Below are positions 33,918 through 45,938 of a stretch of DNA of 62,517 nt, one piece after another. The DNA comes from Thermoanaerobaculum sp. (GTDB lineage Bacteria > Acidobacteriota > Thermoanaerobaculia > Multivoradales > UBA5704): assembly GCA_021154885.1 (NCBI GenBank), contig JAJKHS010000089.1, positions 1 through 62,517 on the forward strand, read 5' to 3'. The notes beneath the pieces were generated by a model. That model was not told the DNA's origin. It ran no database searches and saw only the letters and a program-made list of their open reading frames with translations. The translations under genes were made by a program, and so were the position numbers. Numbering within the stretch: position 1 is the first letter of the stretch; every line of letters starts with the position of its first letter.

Positions 33918-34784
33918 ATGAAGAGCAGAGGTTTGAAATTTGGGTTGGCCCTGTCTTGCGGGCTGCTGGCCGTCGCCGCGAATGCCGCGCCCGGAGCGCA
34001 CGTGGTGAAGGGTCCCTTCGCGGACGCTGACCACGTCATTTACACCCCGACCCGTGATGCCGTCGTTCCCAAGGCCAGGGTCTCCAACTTGACGGACCAT
34101 GGCGCCGGTGTGGTCGTCTCGGCCAAGGTGGTCTTCATCTTCTGGGGCGCGAGCTTCGCGAACGCCTCGTCTCCCGATCACACCTACGCCACGACGCTGC
34201 AGGCCTTCCGCAACCAGTTCGGCACGACCCCCGAGTACAACGTCATCACGCAGTACGGCGGGATCCAGTTGGCCAACCTAGGTTCGGGAACCGCTGACTG
34301 GTTCGACACCTCGGCGCCGCCGACCAACGTCACCGACGCCACGGTTCAAGCCGAGGTCAACCGGTATCTGGCGGGCCATGGCGCCTTCAACGCCAGCACG
34401 ATCTACGAGGTCGTCCTCCCGAGCTCCTCGTACTCTTCGAGCGGCACGAGCACCTCGTGCGGCGGACCGAGACTCTCCTACTGCGCCTATCACGGCGCGT
34501 TCACCGGCGCTTCCGGGACGGTCCTGTACTCCATCGAGCCCTATCCGAGCTGCAGCGGCTGCAAGGTCTCGGGCTGGTCGGACGTGCAGAACCAGGAGCA
34601 CTTCGTCTGTCACGAGACCCGCGAGGCCGTGACCGACCCCGTGAACGGCTGGTGGGACGGCAGAACCGGTGCAGAGGCCGACGACAAGTGCGCCTGGTCG
34701 CCCTCGCCGTTCATCGGTACCAATGGTTTTGCCTATCAGTATGAGTGGTCGAACCTGGTGAGCGGCTGCGTCAAGACGAGATAA
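33918..34784 (+). CDS. Secreted protein related to the phosphate-induced/EXORDIUM family
   Basis: A 288-residue exported protein; the signal peptide is [38 protein letters not shown] and the C-terminal block [20 protein letters not shown] resemble the plant EXORDIUM/PHI-1 domain (HE..E.VTDP..GW), known from plants and some bacteria but without established activity. The conserved His-Glu could be a metal site. Several Cys pairs ([17 protein letters not shown]) imply disulfides. GGAGG is nine bases before ATG 33918. A strong terminator follows. Confidence 0.7.
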   Translation: MKSRGLKFGLALSCGLLAVAANAAPGAHVVKGPFADADHVIYTPTRDAVVPKARVSNLTDHGAGVVVSAKVVFIFWGASFANASSPDHTYATTLQAFRNQFGTTPEYNVITQYGGIQLANLGSGTADWFDTSAPPTNVTDATVQAEVNRYLAGHGAFNASTIYEVVLPSSSYSSSGTSTSCGGPRLSYCAYHGAFTGASGTVLYSIEPYPSCSGCKVSGWSDVQNQEHFVCHETREAVTDPVNGWWDGRTGAEADDKCAWSPSPFIGTNGFAYQYEWSNLVSGCVKTR

Positions 34785-34816
34785 CGGCCGCAGAGCCAGA
34801 GTTGTTGCCTGGAGGA

Positions 34817-34845
34817 CCCCGGCGTACGCGCCGGGGTTCTTTTTT
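34817..34845 (+). terminator. Rho-independent terminator
   Basis: CCCCGGCG-TACG-CGCCGGGG is a perfect 8-bp stem with a tetraloop, followed by TTCTTTTTT. It ends the EXORDIUM-like transcript just before the convergent sensor kinase. Confidence 0.93.
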
Positions 34846-34849
34846 CCGA

Positions 34850-36988
<2,139 letters not shown>

Positions 36989-37175
36989 CTCGCCTTCACG
37001 GCCGACCCGGGCCGATGCCGGGTCGGGACGCGCCCAGGCGCGGAGGCCTCTTGCCAGATGGACGATGATCGCGCTCGCTCTCTCGAAAAAGTCGCAGTCA
37101 TTGTGCCACGGTCTGGACGTCCATCCCAGGCCCGTCGCATGCGATAAGATCTGGATACCAAGGGGGTAGGACCAC

Positions 37176-37652
37176 ATGCCGATGACGCGGGAGAAGAAGA
37201 GGCGCCTGGAGGCGATCGGGGAGCTCATCGCGGAGAAGAGGTCGATCGGCTCGCAGGCGGAGCTGGTGGAGCTGCTGGCGGCGATGGGGATCAAGGCGAA
37301 CCAGTCGAGCGTCAGCCGCGACCTCCACGACCTGGGGGTCAAGCGGGTGAAGGGACGCTACGTGCTGAAACCCTGGCGGGAGGTGAGCGCTGGGGATTTC
37401 GAGGGCCTCCTCGGCTTCGTGCAGGGAGTCCATAAGACCGGTCCCCACCTGTCGGTGATGCTGACCCGCCCCAACGCGGCCAGGATGGTGGCCGAGGCCC
37501 TCATCGCCGCCGGGTGGCCCGAGGTGGCGGGCGTCCTGGCCGGGGACGACACGATCTTCATCGCCACGGTCACGGAGGAACGCCAGGCCGAGCTCTTCAA
37601 TCGTCTCAAGCAGTACCTGAAGCGGGGCAGCCTGGGCGAAAAGCCGGATTAG
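37176..37652 (+). CDS. argR: Arginine repressor
   Basis: A 158-residue transcription regulator. The N-terminal winged helix has the ArgR recognition segment [20 protein letters not shown] followed by [10 protein letters not shown]. The C-terminal oligomerisation and arginine-binding domain has the diagnostic [11 protein letters not shown]. ArgR hexamers bind ARG boxes when arginine is present and repress its biosynthesis. No arginine genes are in the window. ATG 37176 is preceded by AAGGGGGTAGGACC. The promoter TGCGATAAG region is shared head-to-head with the sensor kinase. Confidence 0.92.
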   Translation: MPMTREKKRRLEAIGELIAEKRSIGSQAELVELLAAMGIKANQSSVSRDLHDLGVKRVKGRYVLKPWREVSAGDFEGLLGFVQGVHKTGPHLSVMLTRPNAARMVAEALIAAGWPEVAGVLAGDDTIFIATVTEERQAELFNRLKQYLKRGSLGEKPD

Positions 37653-37708
37653 CGACCCTGCCACTCCGCTAGAATCAAGCACCTTCAAGGGTCTGACGGA
37701 GGAGCGAG

Positions 37709-38803
<1,095 letters not shown>

Positions 38804-38900
38804 GAAGCATTTGAGGCCCCTCTCCAGTGGGTGAAATGAAATGTAAATTGGCGCCACCTGATGGTGGATCAGGCTTGAACCTTCAGGAAAGGAGCCAGAA

Positions 38901-39131
38901 ATGAGAAAGCGTATCGGAAAGCTTGAGCTGAACCGCGAGACCCTCCGTCGGCTTGGCTCTTCGGATCTCCGGAGAGCGGGAGGCGCAGCAACGGGCACCG
39001 GCCCTCACCAGGTCAGCGAGAACTACAGCGCCTGTCCTCTCGACTGTGGGACAGACACGGGCCCCATCCCTTCTGGACCGTTCTACCCGGGTTGTGCAGG
39101 TTACACATCCTCTTGCACTGCCGATTGCTGA
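38901..39131 (+). CDS. Lanthipeptide-like RiPP precursor peptide
   Basis: A 76-residue peptide. The leader, MRKRIGKLELNRETLRRL, matches the KLxLNxETLRxL leader pattern of class I lanthipeptide-type precursors. A GG in RRAGGAATG about residue 28 is a plausible processing site. The remaining ~48 residues are rich in Thr and Ser and contain five Cys (SAC, LDC, PGC, SSC, ADC), ending in Cys. AAGGAGCC precedes the ATG, and a hairpin follows at 39155. No LanB, LanC or transporter gene is in the window, so the modifying enzymes must be encoded elsewhere or the peptide is not modified. Confidence 0.68.
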   Translation: MRKRIGKLELNRETLRRLGSSDLRRAGGAATGTGPHQVSENYSACPLDCGTDTGPIPSGPFYPGCAGYTSSCTADC

Positions 39132-39154
39132 TTATTTCGGCGTGCCTCCCGACT

Positions 39155-39182
39155 CAGGACCGCTTCGTCAGAGGCGGTCCTG
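39155..39182 (+). terminator. Stem-loop after the precursor peptide
   Basis: CAGGACCGC and GCGGTCCTG form a perfect 9-bp stem with a 10-base loop, followed by GTTTGTG. The T tract is poor, so it may end or attenuate the transcript between the precursor and the secreted hydrolase. Confidence 0.6.
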
Positions 39183-39292
39183 GTTTGTGATGGTCCGGGA
39201 TGGCAAGCGACTGGGAGCCCCGCTCGGGCGCGCCGCGGCTTGCCTGGCGCACCCTTCAAAGTGAGGACCATCCGCAGAAGGGAGAGAAAACC

Positions 39293-40399
39293 ATGCCGCG
39301 CTTCACCTCGGCGTTCCTGCTCCTCTTGCTCACTGCCAGCGCTCCGGCCGCCCGGGCGGCCCTGCCGGCCGGCACGGTGGTCAACGTGCAGGGCATCCCG
39401 TGCCCCACGACCAGCCCCAACGGCGGGGACCCGACGCCGCCCGTGCCTGCCGGGGGGCGGCTCTCCTGTGGCCGCGTCCTGGTCACGAATTGCCCCGGCG
39501 CGCCGGACCTGAACGCCACCGTCTGGATCGTCACCCTGGCCCCCGGCACGACTCTCAAGGGCACGATCTTCCTCCACTCCGGAGGCGGCGGAACGGCGAA
39601 CTTCACCTCCTCCGGCGCCAGCCATCACACCCTGGAGACGAATTACGAGAACGCAGGCTTCCAACTGCTCGACATCGCCTGGGACAGCGACTGGGAGAAG
39701 ACCGACACCCCGAGCATCCTGGGCGGCGCCTGCCGGCCCGCCGCCGTGGCCCGCTGGGCCTTCTCCGACCCCCATATCCACGGCGGGCGGCGTGACATCG
39801 GCTTCTGCGGCCAGGGGCACAGCGGCGGCTCGGCGGCCATGTCTTATCTGATGGCCGAGTACGGCCTGGAGGACACCTTCGACTACGTGATGCTCTCCGC
39901 CGGCCCGGTCTTCGCCCGCGTTGACTGCGGCTGCGACACGGCGCTCTCGACCTGCACCCTGACCTCGCTATGCCCCGAGTTGCCGCTCGCCACCATGCAG
40001 GCCGCCCTCGGTTATGCGAGCGGCGGCCAGCAGGCTTGGCTCGACAATCTGACGGGGACCTCGACCTGCGGCCAGAACACCGGCTCGAACCCCGGCGATC
40101 CGATCTGGCGGGCCGACAGCTCCGTCACCGCCAGCGGCGCCGACCTCGCCTATCCGAAGACGGGAATGAGCGCCTGGTACTGCGTCGACCCGGCGACGCT
40201 CAACACCTCGTCCCCCGAGGGCTCGTACTACGTCCACACCGTCTCCCAGCTCCTGCCCGGCCAGCGCCCGGACGTCTTCTGCACCAAGACCGGGTGCACC
40301 GGCGAGGGGGTCTACAACGGGACGATCGGCGGGGTGCCGGTTACCACTCTGATGGCCCAGAAAATGGCGGCCGGCTGCATTCCCAGGCATGCGCCGTAG
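39293..40399 (+). CDS. Secreted serine-hydrolase-like protein
   Basis: A 368-residue exported protein with signal peptide RFTSAFLLLLLTASAPAARA. The sequence FCGQGHSGGSAAMSYLMAEY has a GHSGGS nucleophile elbow as in alpha/beta hydrolases, and TIFLHSGGGGTANF may be the oxyanion region. Many Cys residues (CGCD, CTLTSLC, TCGQN) suggest disulfides. Substrate unknown; the family resembles uncharacterised secreted hydrolases. GGGAGAGAAAACC precedes ATG 39293. Confidence 0.68.
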   Translation: MPRFTSAFLLLLLTASAPAARAALPAGTVVNVQGIPCPTTSPNGGDPTPPVPAGGRLSCGRVLVTNCPGAPDLNATVWIVTLAPGTTLKGTIFLHSGGGGTANFTSSGASHHTLETNYENAGFQLLDIAWDSDWEKTDTPSILGGACRPAAVARWAFSDPHIHGGRRDIGFCGQGHSGGSAAMSYLMAEYGLEDTFDYVMLSAGPVFARVDCGCDTALSTCTLTSLCPELPLATMQAALGYASGGQQAWLDNLTGTSTCGQNTGSNPGDPIWRADSSVTASGADLAYPKTGMSAWYCVDPATLNTSSPEGSYYVHTVSQLLPGQRPDVFCTKTGCTGEGVYNGTIGGVPVTTLMAQKMAAGCIPRHAP

Positions 40400-40401
40400 C
40401 G

Positions 40402-40464
40402 GCTCAGGCCAGGACGGCATGTCTGGCTCTGACTCCCGGGATTCGCCCGCCGCCGGCTGCGGCA
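40402..40464. repeat. Direct repeat, left copy (derived from a histidine-kinase 3' end)
   Basis: Starting GCTCAGGCCAGGACGGCATG, this 63-base stretch matches 42662-42725 with about five differences. The right copy is the coding 3' end of the sensor kinase gene (its last residues are ESEPRHAVLA), so the left copy is a detached duplicate. The two copies bracket the secreted glycosidase gene. Confidence 0.8.
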
Positions 40465-40661
40465 ACGGGCGGTCCTGACGTGCGCTCCGCGCAAGTTGCC
40501 GTGTCAGCGCCGGTGTCTTTGGCTGCGCAGGACTGAAATTTGCAGATATTTTTATATATGAGTCGTTCGAAGTGGGACGGCTCCGAGATCTGGCGTTCCC
40601 CGCCGGCCGGCTTCGAACGCAGCATTATGCTCCAAGACGGACTCTTGACAGGAGGCCTGCC

Positions 40662-42650
40662 ATGACTCCACGCAATGTCCTCATGGTCTCCGCGTTGCTC
40701 GTGCTCCCCTGGCCGGTCCACGCGCAGACTGCCACCACGCTCAGTGCCGAGACGAGCAATAACACGAGTGTCGGCACGTTTCCTCAACACGACAACGGTA
40801 ACGACGCGGCCGGTAACGTCAGCAAACTCGACACCCGCTCGCTGCTCTACCCCGGTGCGACAACCCGGATCTACGCTCACGTGATGCCCTGGTTCTGCAC
40901 ACCGGGCTCGGCCAACTGCAACTGCTCGACGACCAGCGGCCTCACCCGTTGCAATAGCCATATTCTGACCGGCTATAACTCGAACGATGCCGCACAGGTC
41001 AAGAAGCAGGTGGACGACATGATCTCGCGCGGCATCCAAGGCGTGATCATCCCCTGGTACGGCGCGACGAAGCCGGTGCAGAGCGGCGCGACTCTCAAGT
41101 TCCTGCAGGAAGCCCAATCGCGGAGCCCGCTCTTCGAGTTCGCTGCCATGGAGACCACGGGCTCCGGTTGCGCGGGCAATACCCAGTGCGTGATCGACGA
41201 CCTCACCTATTTTGCCAACAACTTCTTCGGCTCGCCCGTCTACATGCGCCGTAACGGCCGCCCGGTGGTGTTCGTCTTTTTGAGCGGCTTGGGCACCATC
41301 GACTGGAACCAGGTCCGCGCCAGCGCCCCGGGCGACCCGCTCTTCATTTTCGAGAGCCAAGCCACCAACGATAATCCCTTCGCACGTTCGCAGTCGGACG
41401 GCGGATTCGCCTGGGTGCATCCGGCCCAGCAGACCTCCACCTGGACGCAGCCGGACTTTCAGGGATATCTCGACAATTTTTATGCGTTCGCCCAAAGATC
41501 CTCTGGCGAGATCCCCGTCGGCGCAGGCTTCAAGGGCTTCTACGACCTCTACGCGAGCTGGGGCTTTCACCCGCCCCGCTACATGGATCAGGTATGCGGG
41601 CAGACATGGTTGCAGTCGATCGCCACGATCAACTCGAGCTGGAGCTCGAGCGACCAGCTCGACAGTCTTCAACTCGTCACCTGGAACGACTACGACGAGG
41701 GGACCGAGATCGAGAGCGGGATCGACAACTGCCTTGCGATCTCGGCCGCGCTCGGCGTCGATGGCAAGACCCTCTCCTGGGGCTTGAGCGGCAGCGGCCA
41801 GGAGAGCACGCTCGACCGCTACCGCATCTGGAGCACGCCGGCCTCCGACGGCCAGAACCTCACCCTCCAGGCTCAGGTGACCGCCGGCGGCGCCCACTCC
41901 TACGACCTCTCCACCCTGCCGCTCACCCCCGGCAGGCAGTACACTCTCTACGTCGAGGCCATGGGCAAGCCGTCGATCACGAACCACATGTCGGGCGGGG
42001 TGAGCTACACCCCGACCGGGTTCAGGGCGGCAAACGTCGACGACGCCACCGGCTGGCAAAGCTGCACCGACACTGTCTGCTGCGGTGGGCGGGGCGGCGC
42101 GACGACCTCGCTCACCGCCGACGCCGCGACCTCACGCGACGGCAGAGCCGCGCGCTTCGACCTTGGCGGCACCACCCTCTACTCGAACGCGCTCTGGTGG
42201 AACCAGGTCGGCGGCACTTGGAGCACCACCCATTTCGCGCTCGACTTCTGGGCCTACGTCTCGGCGCCGGGCGCTGCCCAAGCCTACGAGTTCGGGTTCA
42301 CCCAGGTCCTGGGCGGGCGGAAGTACCGATTCAACCACCAGTGCGACTTCAAGGACAGTGGCGTATGGCGCGTGCAAGCGAACGGCGGTTGGACCGCCAC
42401 CAGCCACACGTGCGCGCCTTTCACGGCCAACAGTTGGAACCACTTCATCTTCCACGGCGAGCGCACGGCCGACGGGCGCGTCCATTACCAGGACATGGTG
42501 ATCAATAATGTGACCTATCCCTTCGACGTCTACTCGACGCCGAGCACGGGGAGCACCGACAGCGTCACCGTGTCCCTTCAGCTCGATGGCGACAGCCACC
42601 AGGATACCTACTCTCTCTGGATCGATCAATTGACTTTGACTTCCTGGTAA
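40662..42650 (+). CDS. Secreted glycoside hydrolase, GH71/GH99-like, with C-terminal lectin-like domain
   Basis: A 662-residue exported enzyme; signal peptide VLMVSALLVLPWPVHA. Residues about 50-370 follow the GH71/GH99-like barrel: YAHVMPWF, TGYNSNDAAQVKKQVDDM, GIQGVIIPWYGA, and LVTWNDYDEGTEIESG with likely acidic residues. Members act on alpha-glucans or mannans. Residues about 370-460 may be a fibronectin-type linker and residues 480-662 a concanavalin-like beta-sandwich (FALDFWAYVSAPGAAQAYEF) ending in IDQLTLTSW. AGGAGGCCTGCC precedes the ATG. Flanked by direct repeats, which suggests insertion as a unit. Confidence 0.72.
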   Translation: MTPRNVLMVSALLVLPWPVHAQTATTLSAETSNNTSVGTFPQHDNGNDAAGNVSKLDTRSLLYPGATTRIYAHVMPWFCTPGSANCNCSTTSGLTRCNSHILTGYNSNDAAQVKKQVDDMISRGIQGVIIPWYGATKPVQSGATLKFLQEAQSRSPLFEFAAMETTGSGCAGNTQCVIDDLTYFANNFFGSPVYMRRNGRPVVFVFLSGLGTIDWNQVRASAPGDPLFIFESQATNDNPFARSQSDGGFAWVHPAQQTSTWTQPDFQGYLDNFYAFAQRSSGEIPVGAGFKGFYDLYASWGFHPPRYMDQVCGQTWLQSIATINSSWSSSDQLDSLQLVTWNDYDEGTEIESGIDNCLAISAALGVDGKTLSWGLSGSGQESTLDRYRIWSTPASDGQNLTLQAQVTAGGAHSYDLSTLPLTPGRQYTLYVEAMGKPSITNHMSGGVSYTPTGFRAANVDDATGWQSCTDTVCCGGRGGATTSLTADAATSRDGRAARFDLGGTTLYSNALWWNQVGGTWSTTHFALDFWAYVSAPGAAQAYEFGFTQVLGGRKYRFNHQCDFKDSGVWRVQANGGWTATSHTCAPFTANSWNHFIFHGERTADGRVHYQDMVINNVTYPFDVYSTPSTGSTDSVTVSLQLDGDSHQDTYSLWIDQLTLTSW

Positions 42651-42661
42651 CCGGCCGGCCA

Positions 42662-42725
42662 GCTCAAGCCAGGACGGCATGTCTGGGTTCTGACTCCCGG
42701 GATTCGACCGCCGCCGGCAGCGGCA
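42662..42725. repeat. Direct repeat, right copy
   Basis: Starting GCTCAAGCCAGGACGGCATG; partner of 40402-40464. This copy is functional coding sequence (end of the MEDS kinase gene). Confidence 0.8.
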
Positions 42726-44439
42726 GCCGGACCACGAATTCGCTGCCGCATCCCGGGCCGTCGCTCAGGGCCTCGATGCTGCCGCCGTGCAGATCGACGA
42801 GGGTGCGGACCAGCGTCAAGCCGATGCCGAGGCCGCCCCGCGCCTGCTCCAGCGAGCCCGGCGCCTGGACGAAAGGCTCGAACACCTGCTCGTGCAGCTC
42901 CGGGGTCAGTCCCATGCCGTCGTCGCGAACGGCAAGCCGCACGTCCGTCCCATCCTTTTGCACGCTCAGCGAAATGTTGCCGCCGGGCCCGGTGTATTTG
43001 GCCGCGTTGTGCAGCAGGTTGGAGACGACCTGCACGAGGCGCGTGGCATCGCCGAACAGGGAGACGGGCTCGGCGGGCAGGTCGACGGTCAAGCGGTGGC
43101 GCCGCTCGTCGAGCAGCGGGCGTACGAGCTCGACCGCCTGGTCGACGATCGTGCCGAGCAGGACCGTTGCGGTCCTGAGCTCGATCTTGCCCCGGCTGAT
43201 GCGCGAAATGTCGAGGAGGTCGTCGACGAGTCGCGACATCCTCGCCGCCTGCCTCGCCACGATGTCGCGCGCACGGGCGAGGATCGCGAGGTCGTCGCTG
43301 CGCAGACGCATGAGCTCCGACGCGGTCACGATCGCCGCCAGGGGATTGCGCAGCTCATGCCCGAGCATCGCCAGGAACTCGTCCTTGCGCCGGTCGATCT
43401 CGGCGAGTTGCTCGAGCTGCCGCTGGAGCTCCATTTCGAGCCGCACCCGCTCGGTGACGTTCCGCGTGAAGCAACGGGTGTGGACCAGCTCGCCGTTCTC
43501 GAACAGCGCGTTGGAATGAATCAGCACGTGCTTGATCGAACCGTCCCGGCTGCGCAGCCTCGCCGGTTGGTCGTACAGCGTTTCGCCGCGCTGCAGCTTG
43601 CTCAGGATGTCGTCGATGACGTCGCGGTCGAGGTGGAACTCGGCGATGTGATGGCCGATATATTGATCGGGTTCGTAGCCGAGCATGTCGAGCTCGGCCT
43701 GGTTCGCCCACAGGATCGTGCCGTCCGCGCCGACCTGGTGCAGACCCTCCACCGCGTTCTCCAGAAAATCGGAGAGCTCTCTTTCCCGGCGGCGCAGGAG
43801 CTCTTCGGTCTGCTGGCGTTTCGCGACTTCGCTTTCCAGCGCGGCGGCCTTCTGTTGCAGCAGGACGACCTGGCAGCGCAGCGCGTCCGGAGTGGCGGTC
43901 TCGACGAAGCTCTCCGCGGGACGCACCTGCGAATGCTCATTGCAGATGTGCTGAAACAGGCGGCCGTGCTCTTCGCGGCTGAACCCCTGCATCGGGTAGG
44001 CGCACAGCAGGGAGAAGGACTCGGTCCTGGCGAGGTCGTTCCACAGCTCCTCCAGGCGGAGGGCGGCTTCGTGCCTGCCCTCCGCCCACAGCAGGGCGAC
44101 CATCTCGCCGAACGCGAGCACCTGCCGGTTGCCGTCTCGCGCCATCCGCCGGAGGAGCTCCTTCATTTCGTCGGCGAACCGCCGCTCGTCGGGCCAGCCG
44201 TCGACCATGAACTTCGAGAGCGTTTCGGCCGCATCCAGGGCGATGTACCGGTCCGCGTGCAACGAGACGTCCAGGGACGCGCCGCGCGCCTTCAGCCGCT
44301 GGGCCAGGTCGGCCCGGTGCGTCGAGGTCGCGATGATGATGCCGGCCTGTCCGGCTTCCAGGCCCGCGCCGATGAAGTCGCTCAGCCTGTCGATGAGGAA
44401 GGCGTCTTTTTCGTAGAACTGAACCGAGTGGTCATGCAT
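42664..44439 (-). CDS. Sensor histidine kinase with MEDS and PAS domains
   Basis: A 591-residue soluble kinase. Residues 1-165 are a MEDS domain (HSVQFYEKDAFLIDRLSDF, GIIIATSTHRADLAQRL), a RecA-related sensory domain known in methanogens and methylotrophs. A coiled coil (about 190-225) leads to a PAS domain (about 230-330, GVGADGTILWANQAELD-type). HisKA has the phospho-His in AMLGHELRNPLAAIV and the ATPase domain has NLLHNAAKYTGPGGN and GLGIGLTLVRTLVDLHGG. No membrane helix, so it senses a cytosolic signal. No response regulator is adjacent. Confidence 0.88.
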   Translation of the reverse strand: MHDHSVQFYEKDAFLIDRLSDFIGAGLEAGQAGIIIATSTHRADLAQRLKARGASLDVSLHADRYIALDAAETLSKFMVDGWPDERRFADEMKELLRRMARDGNRQVLAFGEMVALLWAEGRHEAALRLEELWNDLARTESFSLLCAYPMQGFSREEHGRLFQHICNEHSQVRPAESFVETATPDALRCQVVLLQQKAAALESEVAKRQQTEELLRRRERELSDFLENAVEGLHQVGADGTILWANQAELDMLGYEPDQYIGHHIAEFHLDRDVIDDILSKLQRGETLYDQPARLRSRDGSIKHVLIHSNALFENGELVHTRCFTRNVTERVRLEMELQRQLEQLAEIDRRKDEFLAMLGHELRNPLAAIVTASELMRLRSDDLAILARARDIVARQAARMSRLVDDLLDISRISRGKIELRTATVLLGTIVDQAVELVRPLLDERRHRLTVDLPAEPVSLFGDATRLVQVVSNLLHNAAKYTGPGGNISLSVQKDGTDVRLAVRDDGMGLTPELHEQVFEPFVQAPGSLEQARGGLGIGLTLVRTLVDLHGGSIEALSDGPGCGSEFVVRLPLPAAVESRESEPRHAVLA

Positions 44440-44533
44440 GATGGCACCTCCCTGCCTTGGACCAGTCTAGAGGACGGAAACTGATACCGCAAGAAGCATG
44501 CCGGAAGCAGCGGCGGGGAGACAGGGCGGGGGA

Positions 44534-44617
44534 ACCCCCCTGGGACCGCCGGCGTCCCGCCGGCTTCTAACCAAAAAACGGAGTTAGCTGCCGGCGGGAC
44601 GCCGGCGGTCCCAGGGG
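44534..44617. repeat. GGGACCGCCGGCGTCCC palindromic repeat, copy C
   Basis: CCCTGGGACCGCCGGCGTCC and its reverse complement form arms of about 35 bases around a CCAAAAAACGG centre. Close relative of copy A (4482-4580), here between two divergent genes' 5' and 3' ends, just after the stop of the Btrd-like gene. Confidence 0.85.
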
Positions 44618-44624
44618 CGTGTTC

Positions 44625-45896
44625 TCAGTCGTGGTACAAATCGAGGTTCGTCAGCCGCAGGCCCTTGCCCGTGTCGTCCAGCCAGCGCTTGACGAAGGTG
44701 GCCACGTCGGCGTCCAGCAGCACCTCGCCAGGCGCCCCCATGCCGCTGCGGACGATGCCGTCGTAGTAGCGTTTGCCGCTTTCCTTGTAGGTCACCACCT
44801 CGACCATCTGCAGCCCTTTGGCGCTCCCTGCCTTCCACTTCGCCTCGAAGGCCGCCTTGTCGTTGTTGGTCCAGAGATCGTAATTTCCCGAGGTGGCACG
44901 GAAGGTGCCGACGTACGAGGTCTTGGCGGGCCCGACGTAAACCACCACGTCGATCAGTTGCTGCCCCTGAGCCGCCAGATCCTTGACCTTGTCCACGAAG
45001 TTTTTCCGCACGTCGGTCCACATCATCGGCCGGTTGCGGTCACTGAAGTCGCGGTAGAGGCCGGCGTACAGGGGCTTCGTATCGTAGACCTCCACGTCCA
45101 CCAGGCGCGCCAGGCCGCCGGTCAACCGCATCCAGTCCGCCTGGAACTCCTTCCACTCCTGGTTGGACCGCAGCACGACGCGGTCCGGGACGTTCTTGAA
45201 GATGCCGGCCCAGAGCCGCTTGCCGCCCTGGTCGAACACCTTGATCGCCACCAGCTTCATCCCCAGGGCGCCCATCTTGTCCACCTTGTCCTTGAACGCC
45301 GGCCATTCGAGGCCGATCACCACCGCTTGCCCCTCCTTGGCGGGATTGAACGCGGCGGCCACCTTGAGCGGCGCGCCGGCCTTCGCCGGGGCGGCCTTCT
45401 TGCCCGTGGCTGGCGCCGCCGGAGGCGGTCCGGCGGGCAGGAAGTTCTCCAGGCTGTCGGCGGCCAGCAGCACGCGCACGGAGGTATCGGCACTGTCGAT
45501 GTCGAGCTTGTAGTCGCCGCCCGAGGGGATGGTCACGGAGCCGGAGCCGATCGGCGTCCAGGTGGTGCCGATCCAGCCGGTGTCCCTGGAGGCGGTGCAC
45601 TTCACCTCGGCCGGGAACGTCGGCACCTCGAGCGACTTGCCGATGTCGATCAGGTCCTTGGTCCGTCCCTGCTGGCCCTTCACGAGCTCGGAGGCCGGCT
45701 TGCCCGCCACGCCGCAGCTCAGCTTCAAGGTGCAGGTGCCCTTGCAACGCTCGATGGACAACTGGTTGAAGGTGACCCGGCCCTGGGCCCGCGCCGGGGC
45801 GGGACCGCCCAGCAGCGCGCCGCCGACCAGGAGGGACAGCAGGAAGGCGCCCGAAGCCCGGGTGCGCACCCACGCCAAAACCGCTTGCGTTCTCAT
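44625..45896 (-). CDS. Secreted tandem-repeat protein (Btrd-like)
   Basis: A 423-residue exported protein with signal peptide AFLLSLLVGGALLGG (cleaved near PARAQ). Residues about 20-130 form a Cys-containing beta domain; after an Ala/Pro/Lys linker there are about four repeats of roughly 48 residues, each with a KLVAIKVFDQGGKRLWAGIF-like strand pair (VDVEVYDTKPLYAGLY, VVVYVGPAKTSYVGTF, VEVVTYKESGKRYYDGIV). This spacing resembles the bacterial tandem repeat domain found beside polyglycine-hydrolase-type enzymes. Likely a binding or structural module; function unknown. GAAAGGAGCC precedes the ATG. It lies just downstream of another hypothetical gene on the same strand. Confidence 0.65.
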   Translation of the reverse strand: MRTQAVLAWVRTRASGAFLLSLLVGGALLGGPAPARAQGRVTFNQLSIERCKGTCTLKLSCGVAGKPASELVKGQQGRTKDLIDIGKSLEVPTFPAEVKCTASRDTGWIGTTWTPIGSGSVTIPSGGDYKLDIDSADTSVRVLLAADSLENFLPAGPPPAAPATGKKAAPAKAGAPLKVAAAFNPAKEGQAVVIGLEWPAFKDKVDKMGALGMKLVAIKVFDQGGKRLWAGIFKNVPDRVVLRSNQEWKEFQADWMRLTGGLARLVDVEVYDTKPLYAGLYRDFSDRNRPMMWTDVRKNFVDKVKDLAAQGQQLIDVVVYVGPAKTSYVGTFRATSGNYDLWTNNDKAAFEAKWKAGSAKGLQMVEVVTYKESGKRYYDGIVRSGMGAPGEVLLDADVATFVKRWLDDTGKGLRLTNLDLYHD

Positions 45897-45938
45897 GTGC
45901 CGGCTCCTTTCAAACAAAACTCGATGTCGTATCTTAGG

